The notes beneath the pieces were generated by a model. The model did no database searches. It saw only the letters and a program-made list of their open reading frames with translations, and was not told the DNA's origin. From assembly GCF_021555155.1 (NCBI RefSeq), contig NZ_JAKGBU010000003.1:1-53756 (forward strand): a DNA stretch of 53,756 nucleotides, given 5' to 3'. The position numbers and the translations under genes were made by a program. Positions 38,385 to 47,752 of this stretch are shown piece after piece; position 1 is the stretch's first letter; every line of letters begins with the position of its first letter. The DNA comes from Rhizobium alarense. GTDB lineage: Bacteria > Pseudomonadota > Alphaproteobacteria > Rhizobiales > Rhizobiaceae.

Positions 38385-39014
38385 ATGACCTTCACATCGA
38401 TCTTCACCAGGCAGGCCCTGCTTTCCGCGCTTGCAGTTTCAATGGCTGCCGGCGCGCTGCCGACCGCGGCCGCGGCGCAGCAGGCAGGGCGGCCGCCGCA
38501 GGGTTGGTTCAAGGTCTGCACCAAGCAGGAAGACAACGACGTCTGCATCGTGCAGAATCTGATGATGGCCAACAACGGCCAGCTCATCACGGCCGTCGGC
38601 CTGATCACCGTCCAGGGCAAGGTGAACCGCCGCATCATGCAGGTTTCGGTTCCGAGCGCCCGCCTGATCCCGTCGGGCATCCAGATGCAGATCGACGGCG
38701 GCAAGGCCCAGAAACTCGACTACGCGATCTGCATGCCCGACAAGTGCGTCGCCGAAGTCCTGCTGACCGACCAGATGCTTGGCAACCTCAAGAAGGGCGG
38801 CGAGGTGGTCTTCACCTCCGTCAACTTCCAGCGCGCGCCGAACCCGATCAAGATGTCGCTGAACGGCTTCACCGGCGCCTTCGACGGCGAGCCGATCGAG
38901 CAGTCGAAGCTCGAGGAGCGCCAGCGGCTGCTGCAGGAAGAGATGCAGAAGAAGGCCGAGGAAGCCCGCAAGAAGCTGGAAGAGGCCCAGAAGGCCGCCA
39001 AGGAACAGCAGTAG
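38385..39014 (+). CDS. Invasion-associated locus B family protein
   Basis: This 209-residue exported protein has a signal peptide (about 1-31, ending AAAAQQ), then the IalB domain with WFKVCTKQEDNDVCIVQN and a second Cys pair (CMPDKC), suggesting two disulfides. A Glu/Lys/Ala-rich coiled tail of about 35 residues closes it. IalB proteins are found in Bartonella and in free-living rhizobia; the function is not settled. It is followed by a strong terminator. Confidence 0.9.
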   Translation: MTFTSIFTRQALLSALAVSMAAGALPTAAAAQQAGRPPQGWFKVCTKQEDNDVCIVQNLMMANNGQLITAVGLITVQGKVNRRIMQVSVPSARLIPSGIQMQIDGGKAQKLDYAICMPDKCVAEVLLTDQMLGNLKKGGEVVFTSVNFQRAPNPIKMSLNGFTGAFDGEPIEQSKLEERQRLLQEEMQKKAEEARKKLEEAQKAAKEQQ

Positions 39015-39045
39015 GCCTCCGGCTGAACGAAACGATCGAGACGGC

Positions 39046-39080
39046 AAAACCCGGCGCGCTTCCGCGGCCGGGTTTTTCTT
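39046..39080. terminator. Bidirectional intrinsic terminator, ialB/hspQ
   Basis: AAAACCCGGC (39046-39055) pairs with GCCGGGTTTT (39067-39076) and a T-run follows on the plus strand; A-run on the other side gives a T-run for the minus strand. It lies between the convergent ialB and hspQ genes and suits both. Confidence 0.85.
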
Positions 39081-39105
39081 TGGATCCCGGGACGGGAGCC
39101 GGGGG

Positions 39106-39438
39106 TCAGTGCAGGTGGATCGCTTCCACCTTCCACTGGTAGCCCCGGTCGGCGGGCACCATCAGGGCGCGGACCTGCGGATGGCGCAGCGGCTGGCCGC
39201 TGTCGTCCGCCACGAGGTTCTGCTCCGAGACATAGGCCACATATTCCGACTCGTCGTTCTCGGCGAAGAGATGGTAGAAGGGCTGGTCCTTGTTCGGCCT
39301 GATTTCCGCCGGAATGGCATTCCACCACTCCTCGGTATTGGCGAATTCGGGGTCCACGTCGAAGACGACGCCCCGGAACGGGAAAATCCGGTGCCGGACC
39401 ACATCGCCGATCGCAAATTTGGCGTTTCTCATCTTCAT
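39106..39438 (-). CDS. hspQ: Heat shock protein HspQ / hemimethylated-DNA-binding family
   Basis: This 110-residue protein has the compact YccV/HspQ beta fold: KFAIGDVVRHRIFPFRGVVFDVDPEF, YHLFAEN and YVAYVSEQNLV. HspQ is a specificity factor for Lon protease and a heat-shock protein in enterobacteria. The ATG at 39438 is preferred over an upstream GTG because AAGGA is 8 bases before it. A plausible heat-shock-type promoter is just upstream. Confidence 0.9.
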   Translation of the reverse strand: MKMRNAKFAIGDVVRHRIFPFRGVVFDVDPEFANTEEWWNAIPAEIRPNKDQPFYHLFAENDESEYVAYVSEQNLVADDSGQPLRHPQVRALMVPADRGYQWKVEAIHLH

Positions 39439-39457
39439 GGCGCACTTCCTTTCCACT

Positions 39458-39487
39458 TATATGTGGGAAAGTTGGCAAAAACATCAA
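39458..39487 (-). promoter_or_regulatory. Putative hspQ promoter
   Basis: On the minus strand, TTGATG (39487-39482) is followed by 18 bases and CATATA (39463-39458), about 20 bases before the start codon. The -10 resembles the CyTATnT of alphaproteobacterial RpoH promoters, and heat-shock control would suit hspQ. The match is imperfect. Confidence 0.35.
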
Positions 39488-39585
39488 TAGATAGAGTGTC
39501 ACTGCTGCGTGAGGCGGCATGCTTGCGCACAGGCGGTTTTCATCGTACCCCGCTTGAACGGCGCTGACAGAGGAGCAGACCAACG

Positions 39586-40611
39586 GTGTCAAACCAGTGG
39601 GGCAGGAGCGGAGGCGGCGCGGGCGGCAGGACGGGATCCGGCACGAGCGTGCTCGCCATCGTCGCCAGCCTCGCGATCGGCGCCGCCGGCGGCTACGGCG
39701 CGGTGCGCACGCTGCAGAGCTTCGATGCGCGCAATCTTGCCGCCGAAAGCGAGGCGCGCGTCAGCGAACTGACTGCCGAAATCGCGCGGCTCCGGGATAC
39801 GGCGGAGGATCGCTCCGGCGCGCGCGAAAAGCTTGCCGAGGACAATGCGGCGCTCCGCCGCCAGGTCGAGGCGTTGCGCCGGAGCATCGACACGTCGGAG
39901 GCCGTGCTGCAGGCGGACAATGTCCGGCTGCGGCAGGAGACCGTTCCGGCCCTCGAGGCCGACCTGCGCGCGGCGCAGCGCGCGGCGCGGGAGGCGGAAG
40001 CCGCGCGGTCGGACCTTGCACAGCAACTTGACCAGGGCCGCGCCCGTCTTTCCGATCTCCAGGCGCGGCTTGCCGAGAGCGAACGCGCCCTCGAGGCCAG
40101 CCGGCGCGACGGCCGCCGCGCAGCCGACGCCGAACGCCTCGCGCGCCTCGACACGGACCTGCGGCGCATCACGACGGAGCGGGACCGGCTGGGGAGCGAA
40201 CTCGCGGCCCTGAAGGAGCGCGATATTCCCGCGCTCGAATCCGAGCTTGCCAAACGGCAGCGCAGGCTGGACGATCTGCGCAACGAGAACCGGGCGCTGG
40301 CGGAGCGGCTGCGGCAGGCCGAGCGCAGCACGGCCGACGCGACGCCGAGCCGGCCGGACGACAGCGGCATGAAGCCCGCGCCGGTCGACCGCACGCCGGC
40401 CGACACGCAGAATCCGCGCGATGCGGCACTGGTTAAGCGCGCGCTCGGCAAGGCGCCGGGGCTGGCGCGCCTCTCGTCGGGCGATCTGACCCGCCTCGAA
40501 CGCGGGCTTGTCGACGGCGAATGCGTGACGGCGGCGCTCGATGCCGTTTTCGACCGGGTGCCGGTGCTGGCGCTGCGCAACCTCATGCGGGACCTCGACA
40601 GCGATTGCTGA
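39586..40611 (+). CDS. Membrane-anchored coiled-coil protein, unknown function
   Basis: This 341-residue protein has one membrane segment at about 21-41 (VLAIVASLAIGAAGGYGAV), preceded by a Gly/Ser-rich start, then about 200 residues of Ala/Arg/Glu/Leu coiled coil (45-250), a Pro-rich linker, and a conserved-looking C-terminal helical domain of about 70 residues ending in Cys. Start is GTG with GAGGAG 10 bases upstream. It is likely a periplasmic rod; the function is not recognised. It precedes the TAXI gene by 31 bases. Confidence 0.75.
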   Translation: MSNQWGRSGGGAGGRTGSGTSVLAIVASLAIGAAGGYGAVRTLQSFDARNLAAESEARVSELTAEIARLRDTAEDRSGAREKLAEDNAALRRQVEALRRSIDTSEAVLQADNVRLRQETVPALEADLRAAQRAAREAEAARSDLAQQLDQGRARLSDLQARLAESERALEASRRDGRRAADAERLARLDTDLRRITTERDRLGSELAALKERDIPALESELAKRQRRLDDLRNENRALAERLRQAERSTADATPSRPDDSGMKPAPVDRTPADTQNPRDAALVKRALGKAPGLARLSSGDLTRLERGLVDGECVTAALDAVFDRVPVLALRNLMRDLDSDC

Positions 40612-40642
40612 CGCGGCAGGACGGCAAAATCGGGAGACGGGA

Positions 40643-41680
40643 ATGACCGTGATCAGACTGCTTGCACTGTCCATCGCGCTCATCTGGAGCGCGGCGACCG
40701 GCGCCGCCGCCTTCGAGCGCAACATCATGACCGGCGGGCCGCAGGGCACCTATATCAAGATCGGCCGCGACATCGCCGCTCTCGGCGAAAAATGCGGCCT
40801 GCCGCTGACCGTCGTCGAAAGCGCAGGCTCGCTTGAGAACTTCGTCGGCGTGCGCAACCGGCGCAACACGCAGTTCGGCATCGTCCAGAGCGACGTGCTC
40901 GAATATCTGAAGACCTTCGAGGCGAACGACCCGGAGGTGCAGCAGGCGGTCAGGGGCGTGCGCATCATGTTCCCGCTCTACAACGAGGAGATCCATGTCC
41001 TGGCGAAGAAGGACATCGCCACGATGAAGGACCTCGCCGGCAGGAAGGTGGCGATCGGCGTCAAGGACAGCGGCACCTTCCTGACGGCGTCGCTGATCCT
41101 CGACATCCTGCAGGTCACGGATGCGGTGCGGGTGCCGGACAATCCGGACGTCGCGCTGCCGAAGCTGCTTTCGGGGGAGATCGATGCCTTCTTCTACGTG
41201 GCGGGTGCGCCGGCCGCGCTCTTCGGCGGCGGTGCGATCGACGGCAATCGTTTCCACCTGGTGCCGATCACCGAGGCGCCGCTGCTCGCAACCTACACGC
41301 CGTCGCGCATCGAGGCCGGCACCTATTCCTTCCAGCAGACACCGGTCGACGTGATCGCCGTCAAGGCGGTGATGATGACCTACGACTACGACCTCAAGCG
41401 CAACGCCTATCACCGGGAGAGCTGCAGGACCGTCTCCGACTTCTCGAGCCTCATCCTCAACAATCTGGAGGGCCTGAAGCAGACCGGCCATCCGAAATGG
41501 AAGACCGTCGACCTTACCGCGCTACCGCCCGGCTGGCAGGTCGGCGTCTGCGTCAAGGCGGGCATGGCGCTCGACTACAAGCCGGCCTGCGCCGCCCCGG
41601 TTCCGGCCGCCGACGGCGGCGCGGACGACAGCAACGAGGAATATCTGAACCTCCTGAAGCAGCGCCTGAAGCAGCAATGA
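40643..41680 (+). CDS. TAXI-family TRAP solute-binding protein, orphan
   Basis: This 345-residue exported protein has a signal peptide (about 1-23, ending TGAAAF), then the TAXI signature ERNIMTGGPQGTYIKIGRDIAA and DVLEYLKTFEAND. No TRAP permease (DctQM or fused) adjoins it, so it either serves a distant permease or has a sensory role. It likely forms a unit with the upstream coiled-coil protein (31-base gap). Confidence 0.85.
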   Translation: MTVIRLLALSIALIWSAATGAAAFERNIMTGGPQGTYIKIGRDIAALGEKCGLPLTVVESAGSLENFVGVRNRRNTQFGIVQSDVLEYLKTFEANDPEVQQAVRGVRIMFPLYNEEIHVLAKKDIATMKDLAGRKVAIGVKDSGTFLTASLILDILQVTDAVRVPDNPDVALPKLLSGEIDAFFYVAGAPAALFGGGAIDGNRFHLVPITEAPLLATYTPSRIEAGTYSFQQTPVDVIAVKAVMMTYDYDLKRNAYHRESCRTVSDFSSLILNNLEGLKQTGHPKWKTVDLTALPPGWQVGVCVKAGMALDYKPACAAPVPAADGGADDSNEEYLNLLKQRLKQQ

Positions 41681-41770
41681 CGCCTTTGCGCGCCGATGGC
41701 CCGGCATGGTCAACGGACGGTTAATCTCTGTCGCCTAGACTGGCCCGGTATTGCGTATCGGGGCACGTGC

Positions 41771-42079
41771 ATGTGGACCAGACATCATAAGAAGCGGCGG
41801 CTCGGCCGTCTCGTCCTGCCGACCGTCACGGTCGCGTTCCTTTGCTATTTCGGCTATCATTCGCTGCATGGCGACTTCGGTCTGAAGGCCATGGAGGAGT
41901 TCGAGCACCGGCGGGTCGAACGTCAGGCGCGGCTCGACATCCTCGTGCAGCAGCGCAAGACGCTGGAGCAGGAGGTGGCGCTGATGAGCGACGGCTCGCT
42001 GGAACGCGACATGCTGGACGAGAAGGCCCGCTTCGCGCTCAACATGTCGCGAAGCGACGAGATCGTCATATTTCATTAA
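41771..42079 (+). CDS. FtsB-like septum formation initiator
   Basis: This 102-residue bitopic protein of the DivIC/FtsB family has a basic cytoplasmic start (MWTRHHKKRRLGRL), one membrane helix (about 15-33) and a periplasmic coiled coil (LDILVQQRKTLEQEV) followed by DMLDEKARFALNM. It is part of the FtsQLB complex. The ATG at 41771 yields the family-like N-terminus. It precedes pdhA, as in other rhizobia. Confidence 0.85.
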   Translation: MWTRHHKKRRLGRLVLPTVTVAFLCYFGYHSLHGDFGLKAMEEFEHRRVERQARLDILVQQRKTLEQEVALMSDGSLERDMLDEKARFALNMSRSDEIVIFH

Positions 42080-42083
42080 TAAT

Positions 42084-42227
42084 GTGATTAACCGAAAATG
42101 AGTTAATCGTATTTTGTTTTGCAAAATCATGTATTTGTGCGGAATACAAGCCATGCAAATATGGCATTGCTGATGGGTGCATTCTCCCCTATGGTTCGGT
42201 CCAAAGGCAAACTATGGGGAGGAACGA
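42084..42227 (+). promoter_or_regulatory. pdhA promoter and leader
   Basis: The 148 bases before pdhA are AT-rich at first. They hold inverted repeats GATTAAC/GTTAATC (42086-42092 and 42102-42108) and ATTTTG/CAAAAT (42111-42127), possible operators. Closer to the gene, 42184-42196 can pair with 42210-42221 (12 bp, one bulged base, one G-U), which covers GGGGAG of the pdhA ribosome binding site. A promoter is expected here but I cannot place its hexamers with confidence. Confidence 0.45.
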
Positions 42228-43274
42228 ATGGCTCCGCGCAAAACCGCGTCCACGTCCAGCCGCAAATCGGCGGCCAAGCCTGCAAAGAAAGACTTCAACG
42301 GCGGCACCATCGCCGACTTTTCCAAGGATGACGACCTCAAGGCCTATCGCGAGATGCTGCTGATCCGGCGTTTCGAGGAGAAGGCCGGCCAGCTTTACGG
42401 CATGGGCTTCATCGGCGGCTTCTGTCACCTCTATATCGGCCAGGAGGCCGTCGTCGTCGGCATGCAGATGGCGCTGAAGGACGGCGACCAGGTCATCACC
42501 GGCTACCGCGACCACGGCCACATGCTCGCCTGCGGCATGAGCGCGCGCGGCGTGATGGCGGAGCTCACCGGACGCCGCGGCGGCCTGTCGAAGGGCAAGG
42601 GCGGCTCCATGCACATGTTCTCCAAGGAGAAGAACTTCTACGGCGGCCATGGCATCGTCGGCGCCCAGGTGTCGCTCGGCACCGGTCTCGCCTTCGCCAA
42701 CCGCTACCGCGAGAACGACAATGTCTCGCTCGCCTATTTCGGCGACGGCGCGGCCAACCAGGGCCAGGTCTACGAAAGCTTCAACATGGCGGCCCTGTGG
42801 AAGCTGCCGGTCATCTACATCATCGAGAACAACCGCTACGCCATGGGCACCGCCGTGTCGCGCGCCTCCGCCCAGACCGATTTCTCGCAGCGCGGCGCCT
42901 CCTTCGGCATTCCCGGCCACCAGGTCGACGGCATGGACGTGCGTGCGGTGAAGGCTGCCGCCGACGAGGCTGTCGAGCACTGCCGCACCGGCAAGGGCCC
43001 GATGATCCTCGAAATGCTGACCTACCGCTATCGCGGTCACTCGATGTCGGATCCTGCGAAATACCGCTCGAAGGACGAGGTGCAGAAGATGCGCTCCGAG
43101 CACGACCCGATCGAGCAGGTGAAGGCGCGCATCCTCGAGAAGCAGTGGGCAAGCGAGGACGAGTTGAAGCAGATCGACAAGGATGTCCGCGATGTCGTCG
43201 CCGACAGTGCCGATTTCGCCCAGTCCGATCCGGAGCCGGATGTATCCGAGCTCTACACCGACATCCTGCTTTAA
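42228..43274 (+). CDS. pdhA: Pyruvate dehydrogenase E1 component, alpha subunit
   Basis: This 348-residue subunit binds thiamine diphosphate and, with PdhB, decarboxylates pyruvate. The ThDP motif starts GDGAANQG (GDG...NN form, ending [11 protein letters not shown]) and the phospho-loop-like [17 protein letters not shown] is present. The start at 42228 follows GGGGAGGA by four bases. It heads the operon pdhA-pdhB-pdhC. Confidence 0.96.
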   Translation: MAPRKTASTSSRKSAAKPAKKDFNGGTIADFSKDDDLKAYREMLLIRRFEEKAGQLYGMGFIGGFCHLYIGQEAVVVGMQMALKDGDQVITGYRDHGHMLACGMSARGVMAELTGRRGGLSKGKGGSMHMFSKEKNFYGGHGIVGAQVSLGTGLAFANRYRENDNVSLAYFGDGAANQGQVYESFNMAALWKLPVIYIIENNRYAMGTAVSRASAQTDFSQRGASFGIPGHQVDGMDVRAVKAAADEAVEHCRTGKGPMILEMLTYRYRGHSMSDPAKYRSKDEVQKMRSEHDPIEQVKARILEKQWASEDELKQIDKDVRDVVADSADFAQSDPEPDVSELYTDILL

Positions 43275-43293
43275 ATCCGGGGAGGGACGAAGA

Positions 43294-44691
43294 ATGCCAG
43301 TGGAAATCCTCATGCCCGCCCTGTCTCCGACGATGGAGGAGGGCACGCTCTCGAAGTGGCTCAAGAACGAGGGCGACAAGGTTGCCTCCGGCGACGTGAT
43401 CGCCGAGATCGAGACCGACAAGGCGACGATGGAAGTGGAAGCGGTCGATGAAGGCGTGATCGGCAAGATCCTGATCGCCGCCGGCACCGAGGCCGTCAAG
43501 GTCAACACGCCGATCGCGGTTCTCCTGCAGGACGGCGAGAGCGCCGATGCGATGGCCGCCCCGAAGGCTGCCGAAAAACAGCCGGATGCGGCGATGCCGA
43601 AGGTCGAAGAGGCCGAGAAGCCGACGGCGCAGGGTTCTGCTTCCGCACCGGTCCCGGCGGCGCCGAAGGTGGATGCCGCCTCCGATCCGGACATTCCGGC
43701 CGGCACCGAAATGGTCACGACCACCGTGCGCGAGGCGCTGCGCGACGCCATGGCGGAAGAGATGCGCCGCGACGGCGACGTCTTCGTCATGGGCGAGGAA
43801 GTCGCCGAATACCAGGGCGCCTACAAGATCACGCAAGGGCTGCTGCAGGAATTCGGCGCCAGGCGCGTCATCGATACGCCGATCACCGAACACGGCTTTG
43901 CCGGCGTCGGCGTCGGCGCGGCGATGACCGGCCTGAAGCCCGTCGTCGAGTTCATGACCTTCAACTTCGCCATGCAGGCGATCGACCAGATCATCAACTC
44001 CGCCGCCAAGACGCTCTACATGTCCGGCGGCCAGATGGGCGCGCCGATCGTCTTCCGTGGCCCGAACGGCGCTGCCGCCCGCGTCGCCGCCCAGCATTCG
44101 CAGTGCTATGCCGCCTGGTACAGCCAGATCCCGGGCCTCAAGGTCGTCATGCCCTATACGGCGGCCGACGCGAAGGGCCTGCTGAAAGCCGCGATCCGCG
44201 ACCCGAACCCGGTCATCTTCCTCGAAAACGAAATCCTCTACGGTCAGAGCTTCGACGTACCGAAGATGGACGATTTCGTGCTGCCGATCGGCAAGGCGCG
44301 CATCCACAAGACGGGCAGCGACGTCACCGTCGTCTCCTTCGGCATCGGCATGACCTATGCGCTGAAGGCGATCGCCGAGCTCGAAAAGGACGGCATCGAC
44401 GTCGAACTGATCGACCTTCGCACCATTCGCCCGATGGACCTGCCGACCGTCATCGAATCGGTCAAGAAGACCGGCCGCCTCGTCACCGTCGAGGAAGGCT
44501 ATCCGCAGTCCTCCGTCGGCACCGAGATCGCGACCCGCGTCATGCAGCAGGCCTTCGACTATCTCGACGCGCCGATCCTGACGATCGCCGGCAAGGACGT
44601 TCCGATGCCCTATGCCGCGAACCTCGAGAAGCTCGCGCTGCCGAATGTCGGCGAAGTCGTGCAGGCGGTGAAGACCGTCTGCTACAAATAA
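43294..44691 (+). CDS. pdhB: Pyruvate dehydrogenase E1 beta subunit with N-terminal lipoyl domain
   Basis: This 465-residue subunit begins with a lipoyl domain (about 1-80, lipoyl lysine in [12 protein letters not shown]), then an Ala/Pro/Glu linker to about 135, then the transketolase-type E1-beta with [15 protein letters not shown] and [16 protein letters not shown]. The lipoyl domain on E1 beta is characteristic of alphaproteobacteria. GGGAGG lies before the ATG at 43294. The lipoyl-coding DNA is nearly identical to that of pdhC. Confidence 0.96.
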   Translation: MPVEILMPALSPTMEEGTLSKWLKNEGDKVASGDVIAEIETDKATMEVEAVDEGVIGKILIAAGTEAVKVNTPIAVLLQDGESADAMAAPKAAEKQPDAAMPKVEEAEKPTAQGSASAPVPAAPKVDAASDPDIPAGTEMVTTTVREALRDAMAEEMRRDGDVFVMGEEVAEYQGAYKITQGLLQEFGARRVIDTPITEHGFAGVGVGAAMTGLKPVVEFMTFNFAMQAIDQIINSAAKTLYMSGGQMGAPIVFRGPNGAAARVAAQHSQCYAAWYSQIPGLKVVMPYTAADAKGLLKAAIRDPNPVIFLENEILYGQSFDVPKMDDFVLPIGKARIHKTGSDVTVVSFGIGMTYALKAIAELEKDGIDVELIDLRTIRPMDLPTVIESVKKTGRLVTVEEGYPQSSVGTEIATRVMQQAFDYLDAPILTIAGKDVPMPYAANLEKLALPNVGEVVQAVKTVCYK

Positions 44692-44706
44692 GGGGAGGGC
44701 GGAGAC

Positions 44707-46038
44707 ATGCCGATCAACATCACGATGCCTGCCCTGTCACCCACCATGGAAGAGGGCAACCTCGCCAAGTGGCTCGTCAAGGAAGGCGACACGGTGAAAT
44801 CCGGCGACGTCATCGCCGAGATCGAGACCGACAAGGCGACGATGGAAGTCGAAGCCGTCGACGAGGGAACGGTGGCGAAGATCGTCGTGCCCGCCGGCTC
44901 GGAAGGCGTCAAGGTCAACACGCTGATCGCCATCCTGGCTGCCGACGGTGAAGATGTGGGCGCCGCCGCTGCCGGCGGTGGCGCCGCAAAGGCCGAGACC
45001 CCGAAGGCCGAAACGCCGAAGGAAGCCGAAAAGCCTGCCGCAGTCCCGGCCGCTGCTGTTTCCGAGCCCGCGCAGGCTGCCGGCAGCCCGCCCCGTGTCG
45101 GCAACGGCCTCTTCTCCTCGCCGCTCGCCCGCCGTATCGCCAAGGATGCCGGCATCGACATCAAGGCGATCACGGGTTCCGGCCCGCACGGCCGCGTCGT
45201 CAAGAGCGACGTCGAGAAGGCGGTCGCGTCCGGCGGTGCAAAACCCGCCGCCGCTGCCCCGGCCGTCGCGGCCGCAGCTCCCGCCGCCGCCCCCAAGGGC
45301 ATGTCGGAGGAGGCCGTGCTCAAGCTGTTCGAGGCAGGTTCCTACGAGCTCGTGCCGCATGACGGCATGCGCAAGACCATTGCCAAGCGCCTGCAGGAAT
45401 CCAAGCAGACAATCCCGCATTTCTACGTCTCGGTCGATGTCGAGCTCGACGCGCTGCTGGCGCTGCGGGCCCAGATCAACGCGGCCGCCCCCGAAAGGGA
45501 CGGCAAGCCGGCCTACAAGCTCTCGGTCAACGACATGGTGATCAAGGCCATGGCGCTGGCGTTGCGTGACGTGCCGGATGCCAACGTCTCCTGGACCGAC
45601 AGCAACATGGTCAAGCACAAGCATGCCGATGTCGGCGTCGCCGTGTCGATCCCCGGCGGCCTGATCACGCCGATCATCCGCAAAGCCGAGACGAAGAGCC
45701 TGTCGGCGATCTCCAACGAGATGAAGGACCTCGGCAAGCGGGCGAAGGAACGCAAGCTGAAGCCCGAGGAATACCAGGGCGGCACCACCGCCGTCTCCAA
45801 CATGGGCATGATGGGCGTCTCCAACTTCGCCGCCGTCGTCAATCCGCCGCATGCGACGATCCTTGCGGTCGGCGCCGGCACGGAGCGGGTCGTCGTCAAG
45901 AACAAGCAGATGGTGATCGTCAACGCGATGACCGTGACGCTCTCGACCGACCACCGCTGCGTCGACGGCGCGCTCGGCGCCGAACTGCTCGGCGCCTTCA
46001 AGCGCTACATCGAGAACCCGATGGGGATGCTGGTTTAA
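44707..46038 (+). CDS. pdhC: Dihydrolipoyllysine acetyltransferase, PDH E2
   Basis: This 443-residue core subunit transfers the acetyl group to CoA. It has one lipoyl domain (about 1-80), an Ala/Pro-rich linker, a peripheral-subunit-binding domain ([20 protein letters not shown], about 137-175), a second linker, and the catalytic domain ending in [16 protein letters not shown] with the active-site His. Its stop codon overlaps the next start (TAATG). Confidence 0.96.
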   Translation: MPINITMPALSPTMEEGNLAKWLVKEGDTVKSGDVIAEIETDKATMEVEAVDEGTVAKIVVPAGSEGVKVNTLIAILAADGEDVGAAAAGGGAAKAETPKAETPKEAEKPAAVPAAAVSEPAQAAGSPPRVGNGLFSSPLARRIAKDAGIDIKAITGSGPHGRVVKSDVEKAVASGGAKPAAAAPAVAAAAPAAAPKGMSEEAVLKLFEAGSYELVPHDGMRKTIAKRLQESKQTIPHFYVSVDVELDALLALRAQINAAAPERDGKPAYKLSVNDMVIKAMALALRDVPDANVSWTDSNMVKHKHADVGVAVSIPGGLITPIIRKAETKSLSAISNEMKDLGKRAKERKLKPEEYQGGTTAVSNMGMMGVSNFAAVVNPPHATILAVGAGTERVVVKNKQMVIVNAMTVTLSTDHRCVDGALGAELLGAFKRYIENPMGMLV

Positions 46039-46697
46039 TGGGCTGCTGGACAGCAGTTATAGAACTTTTGAAAGTGCTGGCTGAGTTCGCTTGGCCAGCG
46101 ACCCTACTTGGGTTTGTATGGTGGTTTAATAAGCCAATACTGAACGTGTTTTATGCGGTAAAGCGCCAGATTGATCGTGGGGCGTCCGTAAAATACGGTG
46201 ACTTGGAGCTTCACGGCATTACGCTTGGGAATTTTCCCTTGGCTGACAGCTCGGTGTATGAGCGAGTAGCCGCCGATGATCTCATGTTGACTACACGTAC
46301 TAATTTATACCAGTCACAGAAAAATATATTTCTGGTGCATAGAGCTATCGAAACCGGGGACGTGCATCCTAAGACGAAATTTTCATTGTACGATATTTCA
46401 GTTTATCTTGTTACTCACAAGACGTATGGAGCTTTAAATGAAATAAGGGAAGTAGAATACTATTTCGGAAAGTATTTTGGCGATGATATTTCTCTAAATG
46501 GGTCAAAGTACATTGTAAAAAATTCAAAAAATGGATTTGCTGTTAGGACTACAGCCTACGGCCCTACCTTGTGTGAGGCAAGGATAAATTTTCACGACGG
46601 AAGTTCCGTCATAGTCAATAGGTACCTAGATTTTGAAGGCACTGGGTACATGTTCGATCCGAATGTAAACGACTACGATGCAGGTCGATCTGTATGA
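46038..46697 (+). CDS. AT-rich membrane-anchored pYEATS-like protein
   Basis: This 219-residue protein is not typical of the operon. An N-terminal hydrophobic segment (about 7-35, containing WPATLLGFVWWFNKPI) anchors it. The soluble part, residues 117-201, resembles prokaryotic YEATS domains: a Y-x-V-x-Y-L-V-x-H-K-T-Y strand, KNGFAVRTTAYGPTLCEA and DGSSVIVNRYLDFEG. pYEATS proteins often have this same N-terminal anchor. Base composition is far more AT-rich than the flanking genes. It overlaps pdhC by one base (TAATG) and the esterase by four (ATGA). The domain call is from pattern memory. Confidence 0.55.
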   Translation: MGCWTAVIELLKVLAEFAWPATLLGFVWWFNKPILNVFYAVKRQIDRGASVKYGDLELHGITLGNFPLADSSVYERVAADDLMLTTRTNLYQSQKNIFLVHRAIETGDVHPKTKFSLYDISVYLVTHKTYGALNEIREVEYYFGKYFGDDISLNGSKYIVKNSKNGFAVRTTAYGPTLCEARINFHDGSSVIVNRYLDFEGTGYMFDPNVNDYDAGRSV

Positions 46698-47335
46698 AAA
46701 CAGTCCTCTGCTACGGTGACAGTCTCACCTGGGGCTACAGCGCGGAAACGCTCGACCGGCATGACTTCACCGATCGCTGGCCGAGCGTTCTGGCGAAGGC
46801 GCTGGGGCCGGAGGTGACCGTCATCGCGGAGGGGCTGAACGGCCGCACCACCGCCTATGACGATCATCTGGCGGATTGCGACCGCAATGGTGCCCGCGTC
46901 CTGCCGACGATCCTGCACAGCCACGATCCGCTCGACCTCGTCATCCTGATGCTCGGCGCCAACGACATGAAGCCGGCGGTCTGCGGCACGGCCTTCGGCG
47001 CCGTGCGGGGCATGGAGCGGCTGGTGGACCTGGTGCGCCATCATGCGTGGTCGGTCGACCGGGAGGAGGGGCCGGAGATCCTGATCGTTTCGCCGCCGCC
47101 GCTCTGCGAGACGGCGAACACGGCCTTTGCGGCGATGTTTGCCGGCGGCGTCGAGCAGTCGGCGATGCTGGCGACGCTTTATGCGGACCTCGCCGACGAA
47201 ACCGGCTGCGGCTTCTTCGACGCGGGATCGGTCGCCCGGACGACGCCGCTTGACGGGGTGCATCTCGACGCGGCAAACACACGGGCGGTCGGCGGGGGTA
47301 TCGAGCCGGTCGTGCGCATGATGCTCGGGCTTTGA
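46694..47335 (+). CDS. SGNH/GDSL hydrolase, arylesterase-like
   Basis: This 213-residue single-domain hydrolase shows the four SGNH blocks: GDSLTWG with nucleophile S10, GLNGRTT, GANDMK and DGVHLD with the catalytic Asp/His. There is no signal peptide, so it is cytoplasmic. A homologous esterase follows pdhC in other rhizobia. Its start overlaps the pYEATS-like gene by four bases. Confidence 0.92.
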   Translation: MKTVLCYGDSLTWGYSAETLDRHDFTDRWPSVLAKALGPEVTVIAEGLNGRTTAYDDHLADCDRNGARVLPTILHSHDPLDLVILMLGANDMKPAVCGTAFGAVRGMERLVDLVRHHAWSVDREEGPEILIVSPPPLCETANTAFAAMFAGGVEQSAMLATLYADLADETGCGFFDAGSVARTTPLDGVHLDAANTRAVGGGIEPVVRMMLGL

Positions 47336-47402
47336 CAGGGATCAAGGAGCAGGCGGCGCGGCGGGCTAGGCTGACACCATCACCGAACAAGGGAGATGGA
47401 CC

Positions 47403-47663
47403 ATGTCGAACACGCCGCACCAACTGGCCGAGGACTTTCCGGAACACGTGGCCAAGATCCGCCATCTGCGCGCGGTCGACGGCCACTTCCACCGGATAAC
47501 GGATGAATATCAGGCGGTGAACCTGGCGATCCACCGCGCCGAGACGGACATCGAGCCCGCCGACGACTTCCGCATGGCGGAGATGCGCAAGGAGCGGATG
47601 CGGCTCAAGGACGAAATCTACGGAATGCTCGCGCGGCCGGAAACGGTCGAAGAGCTTCCCTGA
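47403..47663 (+). CDS. YdcH-family DUF465 protein
   Basis: This 86-residue helical-hairpin protein has the family pattern HLRAVDGHFHRITDEYQAVNLAIHRAE and MRKERMRLKDEIYGML. The function is unknown. GGGAG upstream of the ATG gives a good ribosome binding site. It lies between the esterase and lpd. Confidence 0.85.
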   Translation: MSNTPHQLAEDFPEHVAKIRHLRAVDGHFHRITDEYQAVNLAIHRAETDIEPADDFRMAEMRKERMRLKDEIYGMLARPETVEELP

Positions 47664-47674
47664 GGGGCGGGGGC

Positions 47675-47751
47675 AGCGCTTCCACTCCTCGAAAAAGACA
47701 CCGCCTGCGCGTCAGCGGATCGCGGGAAACAAAGGAAGGAGTGGAAGCGCT
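47675..47751 (+). promoter_or_regulatory. Perfect 15-bp inverted repeat masking the lpd ribosome binding site
   Basis: AGCGCTTCCACTCCT (47675-47689) and AGGAGTGGAAGCGCT (47737-47751) are exact inverted copies around a 47-base loop. The right arm contains AGGAG, part of the lpd Shine-Dalgarno, and ends one base before the ATG at 47753. In RNA the stem would block initiation unless opened or never formed. The loop has a small CCGC/GCGG stem and an A-rich part. It could be a translational switch; an operator or attenuator is also possible. Confidence 0.65.
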
Positions 47752-47752
47752 C

